Assembly: GCF_001039355.2 (NCBI RefSeq)
Contig: NW_019775515.1
Location: 222,466-281,528, forward strand
Source: Lingula anatina
Lineage: Eukaryota; Brachiopoda; Lingulata; Lingulida; Lingulidae
Reading direction: 5' to 3'
DNA: 59,063 nucleotides
How positions within the stretch are numbered: position 1 is the stretch's first letter; the number at the start of each line of letters is the position of its first letter. Shown in pieces: positions 12,178-43,700 of this stretch. The position numbers and the translations under genes were made by a program. The notes under the pieces were generated by a model. The model made no database searches. It worked only from the letters and a program-made list of their open reading frames with translations, and was not told the DNA's origin.

Positions 12178-14635
12178 ACTTCACTCAATTTGTGTTGTAT
12201 AAGTCCTCAGTTAACATATTAAAAAACAGAACATTTATTATGGCTAAATGAAATGGATTTAACTTGAAAAATAATACAACATTGTTATTAACGCATTCTT
12301 AATATTAACTAATTACAAAGCAAATTATAATCTTTATAAAGCTTTCTGAAAGTCACTTATTCATCTGACCATCTTTTGTTACTGTGTCCAGAAGTGATCA
12401 GAAATAATTGATTTCATTCCATGGTTTAGGTTTTGCAATTAATAATGTGGCATGAGTATTTGTAACATCAGTGAAGTAAACATGCAAGAATGATAGCTTA
12501 AAGTACCAACTGCCTTTCCTGTTATTTTATCTGATAGATATGTAACTACAGTTTTATGTGTTGTGAACAAGTCATTTTAAATACTCCTAATACACATTCA
12601 GTGAAATTTGACTATTTTGAATATTTTGACTATGTTCTATCTTCAGGACCCCAGAGATTTTGAATTTGTTTACATTATTAGGTTTCCATTTAAACCAATG
12701 TCACATGTATGAGGCAAATCTCAGTATAATCAGTTGTCCAAATCTAGAAATACATCTTGAAAAGCATTTTGGTACGTCCAATTAATATGTGTGGAAAATG
12801 ATAGTAGAATAGTGCAAAATATGTAGTTTGTGAAATGTTATTGTAATTTGTCACTGTAAAGCCCATTCAGCATACTTTTTCTTTCCACAATGTTTCTCCC
12901 CACAAAACTGCTTGCCATTTTCATTTCTTCCATCTTCAGAAAAGTAAGATATCATCTTAAAATACGAAAAAAAACATTATTATGGGAAGATGCTATGAAG
13001 GGGAAAACGGTATGGAATGGTTCATAAATTAATTAAACATGATAAACAGCTCACAGCATTGGATATGGATGAGTCAAGCTACTAATTTAATCAGCAAATC
13101 TTTACCTAAAATGTTTGGTTGCTGTTTTCTGAGCAGTTCTCAAATGTTGAGAATCCCTGTCTGTGTGTAGAAGGTTTGATTTATATTTTGAACCAGCAGT
13201 GTTGAATATGTCTCAGTTTACAAAAAATAAAGAAAATATTACAAAGCTCTCAGAAGTTGCCTCCATTAAGACGTTTAGAAAATATAGGAAATAGAGTTGA
13301 ATGTTTAGAGAATTCTTTCATCTTTTTTCTGAATTATGTTGATATGAATATTGATTGCTGGTGTTGTCATCATGAAGCAAGGCCGTGTAATATACCATGT
13401 CTGGTGGGATTGGATGATGGAGGCTATGGTGGCCTCAAGCTTATTGATCTCCTGTTTAATTTCATAATTTGATTACCAGTCTCTTGAAGTTAACATCTTA
13501 TTTTGTTGTGCACCAACCTTTAAGGAAATGAAAGAAATTTGAGAAGATGAGCTCCGTTGGTTGTATGTATCACTGTTTGAAGGTAATTTGATTTGCAATT
13601 GAGGCTTTTTTACATGGCTGGAGTATCTAGTTTGGGTGTCATTGAACATTTTAGAAAGGTATATTTTTATCAAATTAGAATCTGTTGCTTGCTTTAGCCT
13701 GAGACTGTTACTGCATTGGAATATATCGTTAGAAAGGCTATACTCGGAGAAAGTTAATCTTATTGATTTTTCATGAGAAGTCCCATCCTTTGCTTTCTTA
13801 ATATCAAATTCACATCTTGGGATTTTCTCACACAAATACATTTTAGCATGACCTTCAATCTTTTTTAAATAAGAAATAAAACCAACTTTGCTTATATATA
13901 TCTTAAGTAATACACAACGTGCATTACCATGGGAAGTGACATATTTGAGAAGCCTATCTGAATTGTTGCCCACTACAGTGTTGCATTGACTCATACCACT
14001 GCGTGAACTCAGGTATCTTCATAATTTGATTACCCATCTCTTTGACCTGTACCAACAATGGCAGATTCCATATACTTCAAATTATTTCCATTGAAATGTT
14101 AAACCTATTTGACATCATGTAGTAATTTTGAAAATGAAATGTACTTGAATTATATAATTTATAATATTTATCAAATATTATATATATTTATCAAATAGCA
14201 TAAAGTAACAAAATGCATTTGTATCAAATGTACTTAGACATGTTGTTTTTTGCCTGATTCTTTAATTATTCAAAACTTACATTTATAACACTATGTCCTC
14301 ACGTACAGTTAAAGTAAACACATCAAGAGGACTGTGATAGAGCTCTGTTGTAATCAACATCACCTTTCTGTTAGGATAAATGGAACAGAGATTGAATTGG
14401 AAAAAGAGTTTTGTGTAGATGACTCATGCTATTGATTTTTTTCCAGTGGCCTGACACTGTGTGATGGAGCTGGCTCACAGTTTGCTCCTCAACGAAGATG
14501 CTCTCCAGAGGATCCAGGAGACCAAGAGACCTGTGTTCATATTTGAATGGCTGAGATTCCTGGACAAGGTGCTAGTTGCTGCTCAAAAGGTGAGATTCCA
14601 TACTTGGGTACATATATTAAGAGGATAACAACTGT
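12178..14635 (+). repeat. Haplotype copy 1 of the HEATR5 5' intron and first coding exon
   Basis: About 2.46 kb repeated at 14637-17084 with few substitutions and several indels; for example a 12-bp insertion near 15171 and a roughly 28-bp AT-rich stretch near 14160 occur in one copy only. It contains a duplicate first coding exon, 14457-14589 (ATG at 14464, [18 protein letters not shown]). It ends at the single N at 14636, immediately after the point corresponding to 17084. It is best explained as two alleles assembled in tandem. Confidence 0.85.
13473..13994 (-). other. Unrecognised 173-codon open frame, broken in the other copy
   Basis: An uninterrupted frame starting MSQCNTVVGNNSDRLLKYV and ending NKMLTSRDW, which I do not recognise. 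Directly beyond the stop the same frame reads NYEIKQEINKLEATIASIIQ, suggesting a decayed longer coding stretch. In the second copy (15949-16317) a 2-bp insertion (gacatatatttg for gacatatttg) shifts the frame and leaves 122 codons. It lies in the HEATR5 5' intron on the opposite strand. It could be a fossil of a transposon ORF or a chance frame; no function is claimed. Confidence 0.3.
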
Positions 14636-14636
14636 N
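14636..14636. other. Assembly gap (single N) before HEATR5
   Basis: Single N joining the two copies of the 2.46-kb HEATR5 5' block. Confidence 0.9.
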
Positions 14637-16912
14637 AAATACTTCACTCAATTTGTATTGTATGAGTCCTCAGTTAACATATTAAAAAACAGAACATTTA
14701 ATTATTATGGCTAAATGAAATGGATTTAACTTGAAAAATAATACATTGTTATTAACGCATTCTTAATATTAACTAATTACAAAGCAAATTATAATCTTTA
14801 TAAAGCTTTCTGAAAGTCACTTATTCATCTGACCATCTTTTGTTACTGTGTCCAGAAGTGATCAGAAATAATTGATTTCATTCCATGGTTTAGGTTTTGC
14901 AATTAATAATGTGGCATGAGTATTTGTAACATCAGTGAAGTAAACATGCAAGAATGATAGCTTAAAGTACCAACTGCCTTTCCTGTTATTTTATCTGATA
15001 GATATGTAACTACAGTTTTATGTGTTGTGAACAAGTCATTTTAAATACTCCTAATACACATTCAGTGAAATTTGACTATTTTGAATATTTTGACTATGTT
15101 CTATCTTCAGGACCCCAGAGATTTTGAATTTGTTTACATTATTAGGTTTCCATTTAAACCAAATAAGTTACCAATGTCACATGTATGAGGCAAATCTCAG
15201 TATAATCAGTTGTCCAAATCTAGAAATACATCTTGAAAAGCATTTTGGTACGTCCAATTAATATGTGTGGAAAATGATAGTAGAATAGTGCAAAATATGT
15301 AGTTTGTGAAATGTTATTGTAATTTGTCACTGTAAAGCCCATTCAGCATACTTTTTCTTTCCACAATGTTTCTCCCCACAAAACTGCTTGCCATTTTCAT
15401 TTCTTCCATCTTCAGAAAAGTAAGATATCATCTTAAAATACGAAAAAAAACATTATTATGGGAAGATGCTATGAAGGGGAAAACGGTATGGAATGGTTCA
15501 TAAATTAATTAAACATGATAAACAGCTCACAGCATTGGATATGGATGAGTCAAGATACTAATTTAATCAGCAAATCTTTACCTAAAATGTTTGGTTGCTG
15601 TTTTCTGAGCAGTTCTCAAATGTTGAGAATCCCTGTCTGTGTGTAGAAGGTTTGATTTATATTTTGAACCAGCAGTGTTGAATATGTCTCAGTTTACAAA
15701 AAATAAAGAAAATATTATAAAGCTCTCAGAAGTTGCCTCCATTAAGACGTTTAGAAAATATAGGAAATAGAGTTGAATGTTTAGAGAATTCTTTCATCTT
15801 TTTTCTGAATTATGTTGATATGAATATTGATTGCTGGTGTTGTCATCATGAAGCAAGGCCGTGTAATATACCATGTCTGGTGGGATTGGATGATGGAGGC
15901 TATGGTGGCCTCAAGCTTATTGATCTCCTGTTTAATTTCATAATTTGATTACCAGTCTCTTGAAGTTAACATCTTATTTTGTTGTGCACCAACCTTTAAG
16001 GAAATGAAAGAAATTTGAGAAGATGAGCTCCGTTGGTTGTATGTATCACTGTTTGAAGGTAATTTGATTTGCAATTGAGACTTTTTTACATGGCTGGAGT
16101 ATCTAGTTTGGGTGTCATTGAACATTTTAGAAAGGTATATTTTTATCAAATTAGAATCTGTTGCTTGCTTTAGCCTGAGACTGTTACTGCATTGGAATAT
16201 AACGTTAGAAAGGCTATACTCGGAGAAAGTTAATCTTATTGATTTTTCATGAGAAGTCCCATCCTTTGCTTTCTTAATATCAAATTCACATCTTGGGATT
16301 TTCTCACACAAATGCATTTTAGCATGACCTTCAATCTTTTTTAAATAAGAAATAAAACCAACTTTGCTTATATATATCTTAAGTAATACACAACGTGCAT
16401 TACCATGGGAAGTGACATATATTTGAGAAGCCTATCTGAATTGTTGCCCACTACAGTGTTGCATTGACTCATACCACTGTGTGAACTCAGGTATCTTCAT
16501 AATTTGATTACCCATCTCTTTGACCTGTACCAACACTGGCAGATTCCATATACTTCAAATTATTTCCATTGAAATGTTAAACCTATTTGACATCATGTAG
16601 TAATTTTGAAAATGAAATGTACTTGAATTACATATTTATCAAATACCATAAAGTAACAAAATGCATTTGTATCAAATGTACTAAGACATGTTGTTTTTTG
16701 CCTGATTCTTTAATTATTCAAAACTTATATTTATAACACTATGTCCTCACGTACAGTTAAAGTAAACACATCAAGAGGACTGTGATAGAGCTCTGTTGTA
16801 ATCAACATCACCTTTCTGTTAGGATAAATGGAACAGAGATTGAATTGGAAAAAGGGTTTTGTAGATGACTCACGCTATTGATTTTTTTTTTCCAGTGGCC
16901 TGACACTGCATG

Positions 16913-36111
<19,199 letters not shown>

Positions 36112-38083
36112 GGAGGAGGTCCTCCCCATGTAGTAGTCGCTTACTCTATTCATTGTGGTGATCACTTCAGGAAGATTGATCACACATCATGTCAATAATT
36201 TAATATTGCCAATAATTTGAACACTTAGATATAATCGGCATTCACTATCTGCAATATTGTTTAGGTAGGAAATTGTTTCTACTTATAGATATTTGTGATA
36301 TATAATGGTTATTTTTGGGTAATTTGAAGTAGTTTTGACAGGTAGGGTCTTAGGCTTTTTGTATCACTGCCAGTTGTACCCTGTACAGTGAATGCTTTGA
36401 CAGTGTCAGGAGCACATGTAAAAACCAGTGTGCAGTTTTTTCATCCCAATAGCATATCTTGTGTTTGTAAATAGTCGGCTTGAAGTAAAACCAGTTTAAT
36501 TTTATTATATGCCTAGTACAGTAGCCCTATTTTGTAGGACTGCATATTCCTCTTTGTGTTTGAATAAGTGAACTGTTTGAACAATTTAACTGGCAATGCA
36601 CAATCACCTTATGTATCACATTTCACAAGTTTAATGCTTTATTGCTATGTTGCCTGTTGTATTGTTTGCAAGCTCTGTCATTCACTGCACTTGTAAATTA
36701 TTAAGCAAAAATTTCAGGCAATATTAAGAATTTCATAAATGTGTTGAAGGTAGGAAATTACAGTGAATATGGGAAAGTGGTATGTTCTCATTTTAATTAC
36801 GCTGTTAAGTTTTTTTAATTTAATTTTAATTTATTTATTTATTATTATTATTATTATTTATTTATTTATTTTTATTTTTTTTGGTCAGTAATCTTTTGGT
36901 CCATGAAAGATGACATTGAGCTATTTTTTTGCCAACTGGCAGAACAGTACCACATTACCTGGAGATAGTTTTGCACTCACTGTGAACATTTAACATGCTT
37001 GTGTACATAAAGCAACCACGGAGAGCTCTCATATACAACTCAGTCAAGATATTTTTGCTCAGGATTTATGTCTACTTTAATTGTTTTATCATGGTTTTCA
37101 TTGTCCTGTAGAGCTTTAGTTTGCATGACATTTCAGAGGTTTTAAGAATACTCACAGCTCCCCAGCAATGTTTTTAATAATATTTATTTATTTCCAATTT
37201 GGCTTCAAACTGAGCTTCCATCTGTAAACATGTAAACACATTATAAATGTAAATGCTGTTTGTTAAAAAGAAAACTGTCCAGACATGTACTTAATTTTAA
37301 AACTAGTTCCCAAAGTATTGGCTTTGAAAATAGTCAAGATATCTGTGTCAGTTAGCAATGCATATATATCAAAGAAGGTTAGCTATTAAATGGTGCTAAA
37401 ACACTTTGTTTTGTATTTGCAGTTTGTGAAAGTGTTTTGATAGGAAGCATATTGCGGAGTGTAAACTTTACTTTTGACAGGAATTTTGATTCAGAAATCT
37501 TGTCAGGTTCACTTGGCAAATGGTAGTTGTCTAATAAAAAAAACTTAAGGAAAAAGCAATATAGTAATGATTTAACATGACTGTGCAAAAGAGCTAACTG
37601 TGGTGGCTCTTTTTATGGCAATGATCATATACATATACTGGAGAAACTAAATTGACTTTCCTGGCCTGTAAATGCTTAAGGCATTTTAACAACCTATTTG
37701 TAGCAGTAGAATAAAATGTTGAGTGAGCATTTTGTACTTAAAACTTGCAGATGTTAGAAAAAGGAAATGTGATCTTTCAATGATCACAACTTAAGTCTTA
37801 TAAGAATTGAGAAGAAATCCTGCCATTTCTTTTAGTCTACAGGGATATGAAATTTGTAGATTTTAGCTCCAAATGTGCAAGTGTCCTCACTTCTATTAAA
37901 GCATAGAAAAACTTTGTGATCATATGAAGGGCTTTTATTATAACCAGTACATGTATGCCCATATCAAGATTGTAATAAAATGGAATTAATTGAAATGCTG
38001 ACAATGTTAAATGATGAACAATAAGCTGCTATTTACAAATTGCATAAACTCTTGCATAAACTGTCTGCCCCACATACAGAGAT
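36112..38083. other. HEATR5 3' UTR and 3' flank of the ADAM17-type gene
   Basis: No coding sequence seen. AATAAA on the + strand occurs at 37710-37715 and 37974-37979 and could end HEATR5 transcripts. TTTATT (AATAAA on the - strand) at 37934-37939 could end the ADAM17-type transcript. If the distal sites are used, the two 3' UTRs overlap. A low-complexity ATT/ATTT tract lies at 36810-36882. Confidence 0.6.
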
Positions 38084-40540
38084 CTACTCGAGCTCCAGGT
38101 TCAGAAGTTTAAAAGTTTGCTCCAGTGCATTGCTATTGTTAGTGTTGTCACCATACAGCCTTCTCATTGGATAACCCTTGATAAGTAGCTGTTTAACAGC
38201 AAACTCTTCACTGGAACTGGTGCGAACGGTCTTTATGATAACACTTTTGGGAGTTTTGGGAAAAAATGTACACATTCTACTGACGGCCACAATGAAGTCC
38301 ATTTGATTCTCGGCTTCCATTTTCTGCTCAAATGCACTATCAATGTTGTTTAGTCTTTGTTTCAGCAACCTCTTCTGTCGTTCAACCTCAAACATGACTC
38401 TCTGCAGTTTCCCAGCCTTGAAAGCCATAGTGCTGACTGGTTCCTTCTTCTTGCAGTTAACCATGAATACAGCTATAAGGAAAGCCAGGACCCCAACACC
38501 ACTAAGCAAGTAGTACCAGTAGTTAGTGAACCATTCTTTCACTATCTCCGATGTCTTGGGACTAAATACCTCACTAAGTCTTTTCAGGGCAGCATTAAAA
38601 TCCACTTCAATACATTTATGTTTTCTATCACAGTACCCTGTGTAGTTGTTGCAGCCTTTGCCTGGGTCCCTGTATCTGATCTTGGTGCTAGGGGTGTGGT
38701 AATTCTCTGCAGGATGACAGCTCTGTGGCTCACTACTGTTATAACAACACAGTCTACACAACAGGGAGTCGCTGCCAACACACTGGCATTCCTCCAGTCC
38801 CAGGCCGGAGCATATGGTCCCTATACACTGTCCAGAGACACACGTTTTCTCAGCTTGGTTACACAGCGTGCCATCTGCCTCGTGCTGTGGCTCTGGGCAG
38901 TTTGCTCCCACACCATCACAGTAACTGCTCTCAGTGCAGTCGGTTGCCTGCTGGCACAGCTGATGGTTCTCCAGGGGTACAACAACACAGCTGGTGGTGC
39001 AGCACTCGGACACCAGTGGACTGCAGGAGTACCCAGCACTTTTCCTTATGGTGCAGCCTGTGTCATAACCCAGTCCTCCTGGAGGAGTACAACATGGGTC
39101 TGTCTCAGCACAGTACGATGCACTGCCACAGTCGCATTCCTCCCCGTCCTCTACTATTCCATTACCACACACTGGGCCTGGGTTGGCTATAAAACAACTG
39201 GCCTTATTTTGGAGCACTGGGTTGATATAGTCCTTGCTGCACTGTGAAAATAACCAGTGGTTTGGCTTTTGCCCATCATTTGCCGTGGGGTACATGAGAT
39301 AATTCCCAAACCCTGGGTCACCAGGAGAACAGAGGGAATCTTGTGTATTGTCGTGTTCAGAGCCAAAGTTGTGACCCAGTTCATGAGCTAATGTCAACAC
39401 TGATACCTTACGAGGCGATACTTGTCCAAAGTTTAGAAAGCTCACCATTGCTGTGTTGAAATTGTACATTTTGTTGTCAGGACCCATAAACATGCTCTGC
39501 TGGCATATACCTCCAGCTGAGCCATACTTGCTGGAATCTGCTATCCAAGCCAATCCTAAAACGCCATCAGCAAAATCCCTGTGGGTAAAAACCACTCCTC
39601 CACAAAAATTATCAAAGTTGTATTCCGAAAATGAATATAAATAGGTGAAAACATCTGTGCTTGTGTCAGCTAGCTTGTAGGCAACTGCATCTTTGTCTCC
39701 ATATATTGTTATTTCACCTATAGCAATCCCTATGTTGTCTGCCTCTCCGTCTCCATTGAAGTCTGATCCTCGAAATAATTTGTCAACCTCTGTTACGTGG
39801 TACACCATTTCATTGATAGTTGTTGTGGCATCCCCCTTTCCAATGTTTTGAAAAAATGTGTGGTCTGCAACAAGGTGCAAAGAGCAAGTGTTTTCTGTAC
39901 CAGTAGATCTCTTGGATTTCTGGATTTTTGTATAAGTACTAAAAGAAAACCTAGTTCTAGGAACATGTACTCCATGTAGTCTCACGTGACTGTTATCATA
40001 ACTTATGTCACTGGCTTTATACACAATATAATCCTTTGAATGTTCTTTACTTACATTTAGTATATACTTTGATGCTTTTTCAATGTAAACTTGCTCTCCT
40101 TTATATATAAATGATCCATCAAACATACCATCATGTAATCTACCATATGCCCAAGAAGTTGCATCCCCTTCTACAAATCCATGATAAAATTCTGCCTTAT
40201 TCAGTTTCAACTGTCTGATATCTTGCTTATCTGCAATTTTCACAACGGTCAAACCACTGAAGATTCTGTGGTTTATCACCAGACGTAGAAAATAAGTTTT
40301 TTCAAAAACTTTGACTTCAAGTCTTATAACTTGAAATTCATTAAGTCTTTTGTTTTCCTCACAATTTGTTTTTAAGCTGTTAGTATCACAACCATAAAAA
40401 CCATGGTATATCATATCCGTATTTGGATGTACTTCAAAACATCTTATCATTCTATTCAAGGTTTTACATTTTGTTGTTCCGTTGGAGTAGATTTGTGTCA
40501 GTACAATGACAGCTAAAATACTTGACTGTACAATTTTCAT
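38084..40540 (-). CDS. ADAM17: ADAM17-type membrane metalloprotease, intronless
   Basis: ADAM17-type sheddases cut ectodomains of membrane proteins at the cell surface. One uninterrupted 818-codon frame holds the whole protein. The signal peptide is residues 1-20 and the prodomain runs to a furin-like site KSKR (208-211). The reprolysin domain has HELGHNFGSEH (zinc ligands H386, H390, H396; catalytic E387) and a downstream Met-turn YLMYP. A disintegrin-like region starts at PVCGNGIVEDGEECDCG (about 456-545) and a Cys-rich membrane-proximal domain covers about 546-645. A transmembrane helix (about 675-696) and a tail of about 120 residues follow. Vertebrate ADAM17 has many exons; this copy has none in its coding region although most neighbours are intron-rich. 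The prodomain cysteine switch is missing: where ADAM17 has Cys-Gly, this has His189-Gly. It could be a functional retrocopy or an intron-loss orthologue. Confidence 0.93.
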   Translation of the reverse strand: MKIVQSSILAVIVLTQIYSNGTTKCKTLNRMIRCFEVHPNTDMIYHGFYGCDTNSLKTNCEENKRLNEFQVIRLEVKVFEKTYFLRLVINHRIFSGLTVVKIADKQDIRQLKLNKAEFYHGFVEGDATSWAYGRLHDGMFDGSFIYKGEQVYIEKASKYILNVSKEHSKDYIVYKASDISYDNSHVRLHGVHVPRTRFSFSTYTKIQKSKRSTGTENTCSLHLVADHTFFQNIGKGDATTTINEMVYHVTEVDKLFRGSDFNGDGEADNIGIAIGEITIYGDKDAVAYKLADTSTDVFTYLYSFSEYNFDNFCGGVVFTHRDFADGVLGLAWIADSSKYGSAGGICQQSMFMGPDNKMYNFNTAMVSFLNFGQVSPRKVSVLTLAHELGHNFGSEHDNTQDSLCSPGDPGFGNYLMYPTANDGQKPNHWLFSQCSKDYINPVLQNKASCFIANPGPVCGNGIVEDGEECDCGSASYCAETDPCCTPPGGLGYDTGCTIRKSAGYSCSPLVSECCTTSCVVVPLENHQLCQQATDCTESSYCDGVGANCPEPQHEADGTLCNQAEKTCVSGQCIGTICSGLGLEECQCVGSDSLLCRLCCYNSSEPQSCHPAENYHTPSTKIRYRDPGKGCNNYTGYCDRKHKCIEVDFNAALKRLSEVFSPKTSEIVKEWFTNYWYYLLSGVGVLAFLIAVFMVNCKKKEPVSTMAFKAGKLQRVMFEVERQKRLLKQRLNNIDSAFEQKMEAENQMDFIVAVSRMCTFFPKTPKSVIIKTVRTSSSEEFAVKQLLIKGYPMRRLYGDNTNNSNALEQTFKLLNLELE

Positions 40541-40705
40541 TGCACTGTATGTTGAGATGTCCTCTTGTTGCGTTTATACGGAGGAATTCTGGGATACCTA
40601 GTGTCATGCGCAACACTTGACTCAACGTCAACTTCCGGGAGATACTCGCTGCAGTGAACGTTTTGCTTCTTTTTCGCGTACTACAGACGTGTTCACAATA
40701 TCGTC
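40541..40705. promoter_or_regulatory. Compact bidirectional promoter, ADAM17-type (-) / SDE2 (+)
   Basis: Only 165 bases lie between the two start codons, so both core promoters and both 5' UTRs must be here. An ETS-type site acttccggg (40631-40639) and overlapping AP-1/CRE-like tgactcaacgtca (40618-40630) sit near the middle. No TATA box is evident. The role of these motifs is inferred. Confidence 0.6.
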
Positions 40706-43700
40706 ATGTTTAATATATTCGTAACTATTGATCGTCAGAAAGTGCGTGTATACGAAGCATGTGCAAGTGATACAATTTGTTCAATTAAGGAGCAAATTAC
40801 TAAGGTACGACTAAGATCATTTTTCTTGTAAAATTTTAACACACACAAAAAAACATTGAACTGATAAATGAACTACTTGAACTTCTTGCGCTGCTATAAA
40901 TTCCGGTACAGAGCCGAATGAGAATCGTACAAAGGCAATTCTAGTTCTAAATCAGACAAAAACCTAGATTATACGTTTCAGGATAAGGATTGTCTATATA
41001 CAAGGAAACATTTCTGTTACCTTTCTCGCAATTAAGGCCGTAGTAGCACGAATAATCATGCTCCAGCAAATCTTTCTTATAAAAACAGAATTACTTGTTA
41101 TGAAAAATGTGAAAATGTCTCATGTTATTAAGACCCCAGCATTTATTTGTGTTTGAAAATTTTCGATATAAATAGGTTTGCCATTATCTAAATGTTAAAA
41201 ATAATTTGTCAGTTTAATTTTTTTTTTTTACATTTTTTTTTGTAGGAAATCAAGAAAGGTGACTTTTACTTGGTTTGTAATGGACTTAAGGTGGCAGATG
41301 ATGCTATTCTCCATCAAGATCAAGTTTATCATGTTTGCCATAGATTACCAGGAGGAAAGGGAGGTATGTATACCTAGAATAGGTCCTTTTATGATCAGCA
41401 TGATGTACTTCATTTCACATCACTATGATAATGAAACTGAAGATATAATTTTGCTTAGATCTGTTAAACTCCAATGTAAAATAAAATGTGAAAAATTCAT
41501 CCACCTGAAGAATTTTGGCAAAGTAATATTTCAACCAGTAACATGATCATTGTCAATTTTCCCCAAGTTTTGTCACTAAATAAGTTCAAACACCCCAACT
41601 TGTGTGAACTAAAGTCATTTACTTTTTTTGTAGGTTTTGGTTCTATGCTGCGGGCCATTGGTGCACAAATAGAGAAAACCACCAACCGAGAGGCCTGCAG
41701 GGACCTCAGTGGCAGAAGGATGAGAGATATAAACAATGAGAAAAAGTATGATGTGGCAGAAGTTTATGTTGACAAATCTGTAAATGAGAGATGTTGAATT
41801 TCATAATTCTTATTGTAAACTGAATGTTTACCAAAATCACAACTTTGTTGGTAACTTTGCGAACTTGGCCAAGAGAGTGTATTCCAAGTCATTTTTATGT
41901 ACAGACACAGATGTGTCTGTACATATTGCCATCACCTGCGTCTGTCGTCGCCGTCGCCGTCGCCGATGCCGATGCCGGCGCCGTGCACTTTCCTTGTAAA
42001 CACGATAAGTGGAGGGCAGTTTTACTTTTTGGCTTTATATTTACAGAGCTGATGAATATTCATAAAACGCAGGTCAAGTTCGAAAATCAGCATGATCGGG
42101 CCATTATTGTAGAAGTTATGCTGTTTTTTCACTTTTCAGCATATATGCAACCCTGTAAACACATTTTAAGGAAAACCGTTAGGCCTGTTGTCATGAAACT
42201 CACAGGAGTACTCAATCTTACTAAAATGCAGGTCAAGTTTGAAAATCGGCATGATCGGGCCACTATTTTTGTAGTTATGCTTTTTTTTTCACTTTTCAGC
42301 ATATATGCAACACTGTAAACACNAACTATCACATTATAAGAATATAACAGCCTTGTCAAAGGATTTATTTTAATTAAAATATATACTTCTCTTTGGCTCT
42401 TTACGCATGTCTTATTAGTGTTTAATTTATTTTTTATTGTGTTGCAGGTCTCCAGAAAGCTAAGCCCTCAGCATCTGCAACAGTCACTCTTTCAGATATG
42501 TCAAGAAAGAGAAAGATGGGGGATACGGATTCAGTGGACATGAAGAAGAAATGCAAGGAAATGTACGCTGACTATTCGCTTATTTTTAATGAAGAATAGC
42601 AGATTTTAGGCTAAAATAATTTTTTCATACTGTGACTTTATGCTTCTTGATTTCAATATTTTTTGTCTTGGAAACCATCTTTGATCCTTAGATCTTTTTC
42701 TTCAAGCTTTTTGGTGTTATATGCAAGGTTAACCACAGCTGCAGAACTTTATTCAATACAATTATGATATTTTGCTAAATATTTAGTCTGACATAAATTA
42801 TAATGATAAGTTCTCCTAGCAAAAGCTAAAGATCAGTTTTCACCTCTCCAATATTTCATGTGACAAGACACCTTCATCGGAGAATAAGGCTAAAGGTGTT
42901 TAAAAAAAATTTTTTAAATTGTTTGGCATTGTCATATTGGAGGGGTAACAACTTATTTTTGATCGATGTTGAAAGAAATTATCATAATTATAAATTTTGA
43001 ATGCAGAACACAGCTGTTGAAATTCTTAGTTGGATTAATGTTTTTGTTATATTTAATTTCATTATTATTATTTTTTTTTTTTTTTTTATTTTTTTTTTTT
43101 TGTGTTTAATTAACATGTTTTCAATTCTTTAAGGCTTGGGCTTGACATGGAAGACCTCAGTGACTTGAGTAGTGACTCTGACAGTGAAAGTTCTTCTGAC
43201 TCTCAACCAAGTACATCAAACACTGGGCATAGTAATGGAAGCAAAGCACCTGTTGATTCAGATTCAGACACAAATGTCCCTGGACCATCAGGTGGATATT
43301 CAAATCTTGGATACAACTACAAAGATGGCAGCAAGAGTCCCTCATCCAAACCTGGTCCTTCTCAAGTAAAAGGTGATCTCAACTCTGCAAGCTCTTCAGT
43401 TAGTAGTACAGATATTGGTCAACCTCGGGTACAAGACAAGACTACAGAACAAACATCTCCTGGGAGTCTCTTTTCCAATGCAACTAAAACTGTGAGTGGG
43501 GCACAAGGACTTCTTGGTCAGCTCCCATCTCCACAGGGACAGGAGAAGAAACCAGTAGAACAGGGGACTAAAGAAAATGTAAGCATATCAGGTGTATCTT
43601 AGGCTCTGTTCTCACAACTTTTAGATCGATCTATCACCGCGGGGAGTCTCACTAGATTACTGTCAGATAATCCCCCTTAAGTGTCCGTCCCCGCCTACTA

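Noticed and set aside
13257-13472. A 71-codon + strand frame identical in both haplotype copies (also 15733-15948)
   Set aside because: Identity is expected between alleles; composition is not convincing and no family is recognised.
38357-39247. A 296-codon + strand reading frame opposite the ADAM17-type gene
   Set aside because: Its codons mirror the Cys-rich disintegrin and membrane-proximal regions on the other strand; the - strand protein has clear domains, so this is a shadow frame.
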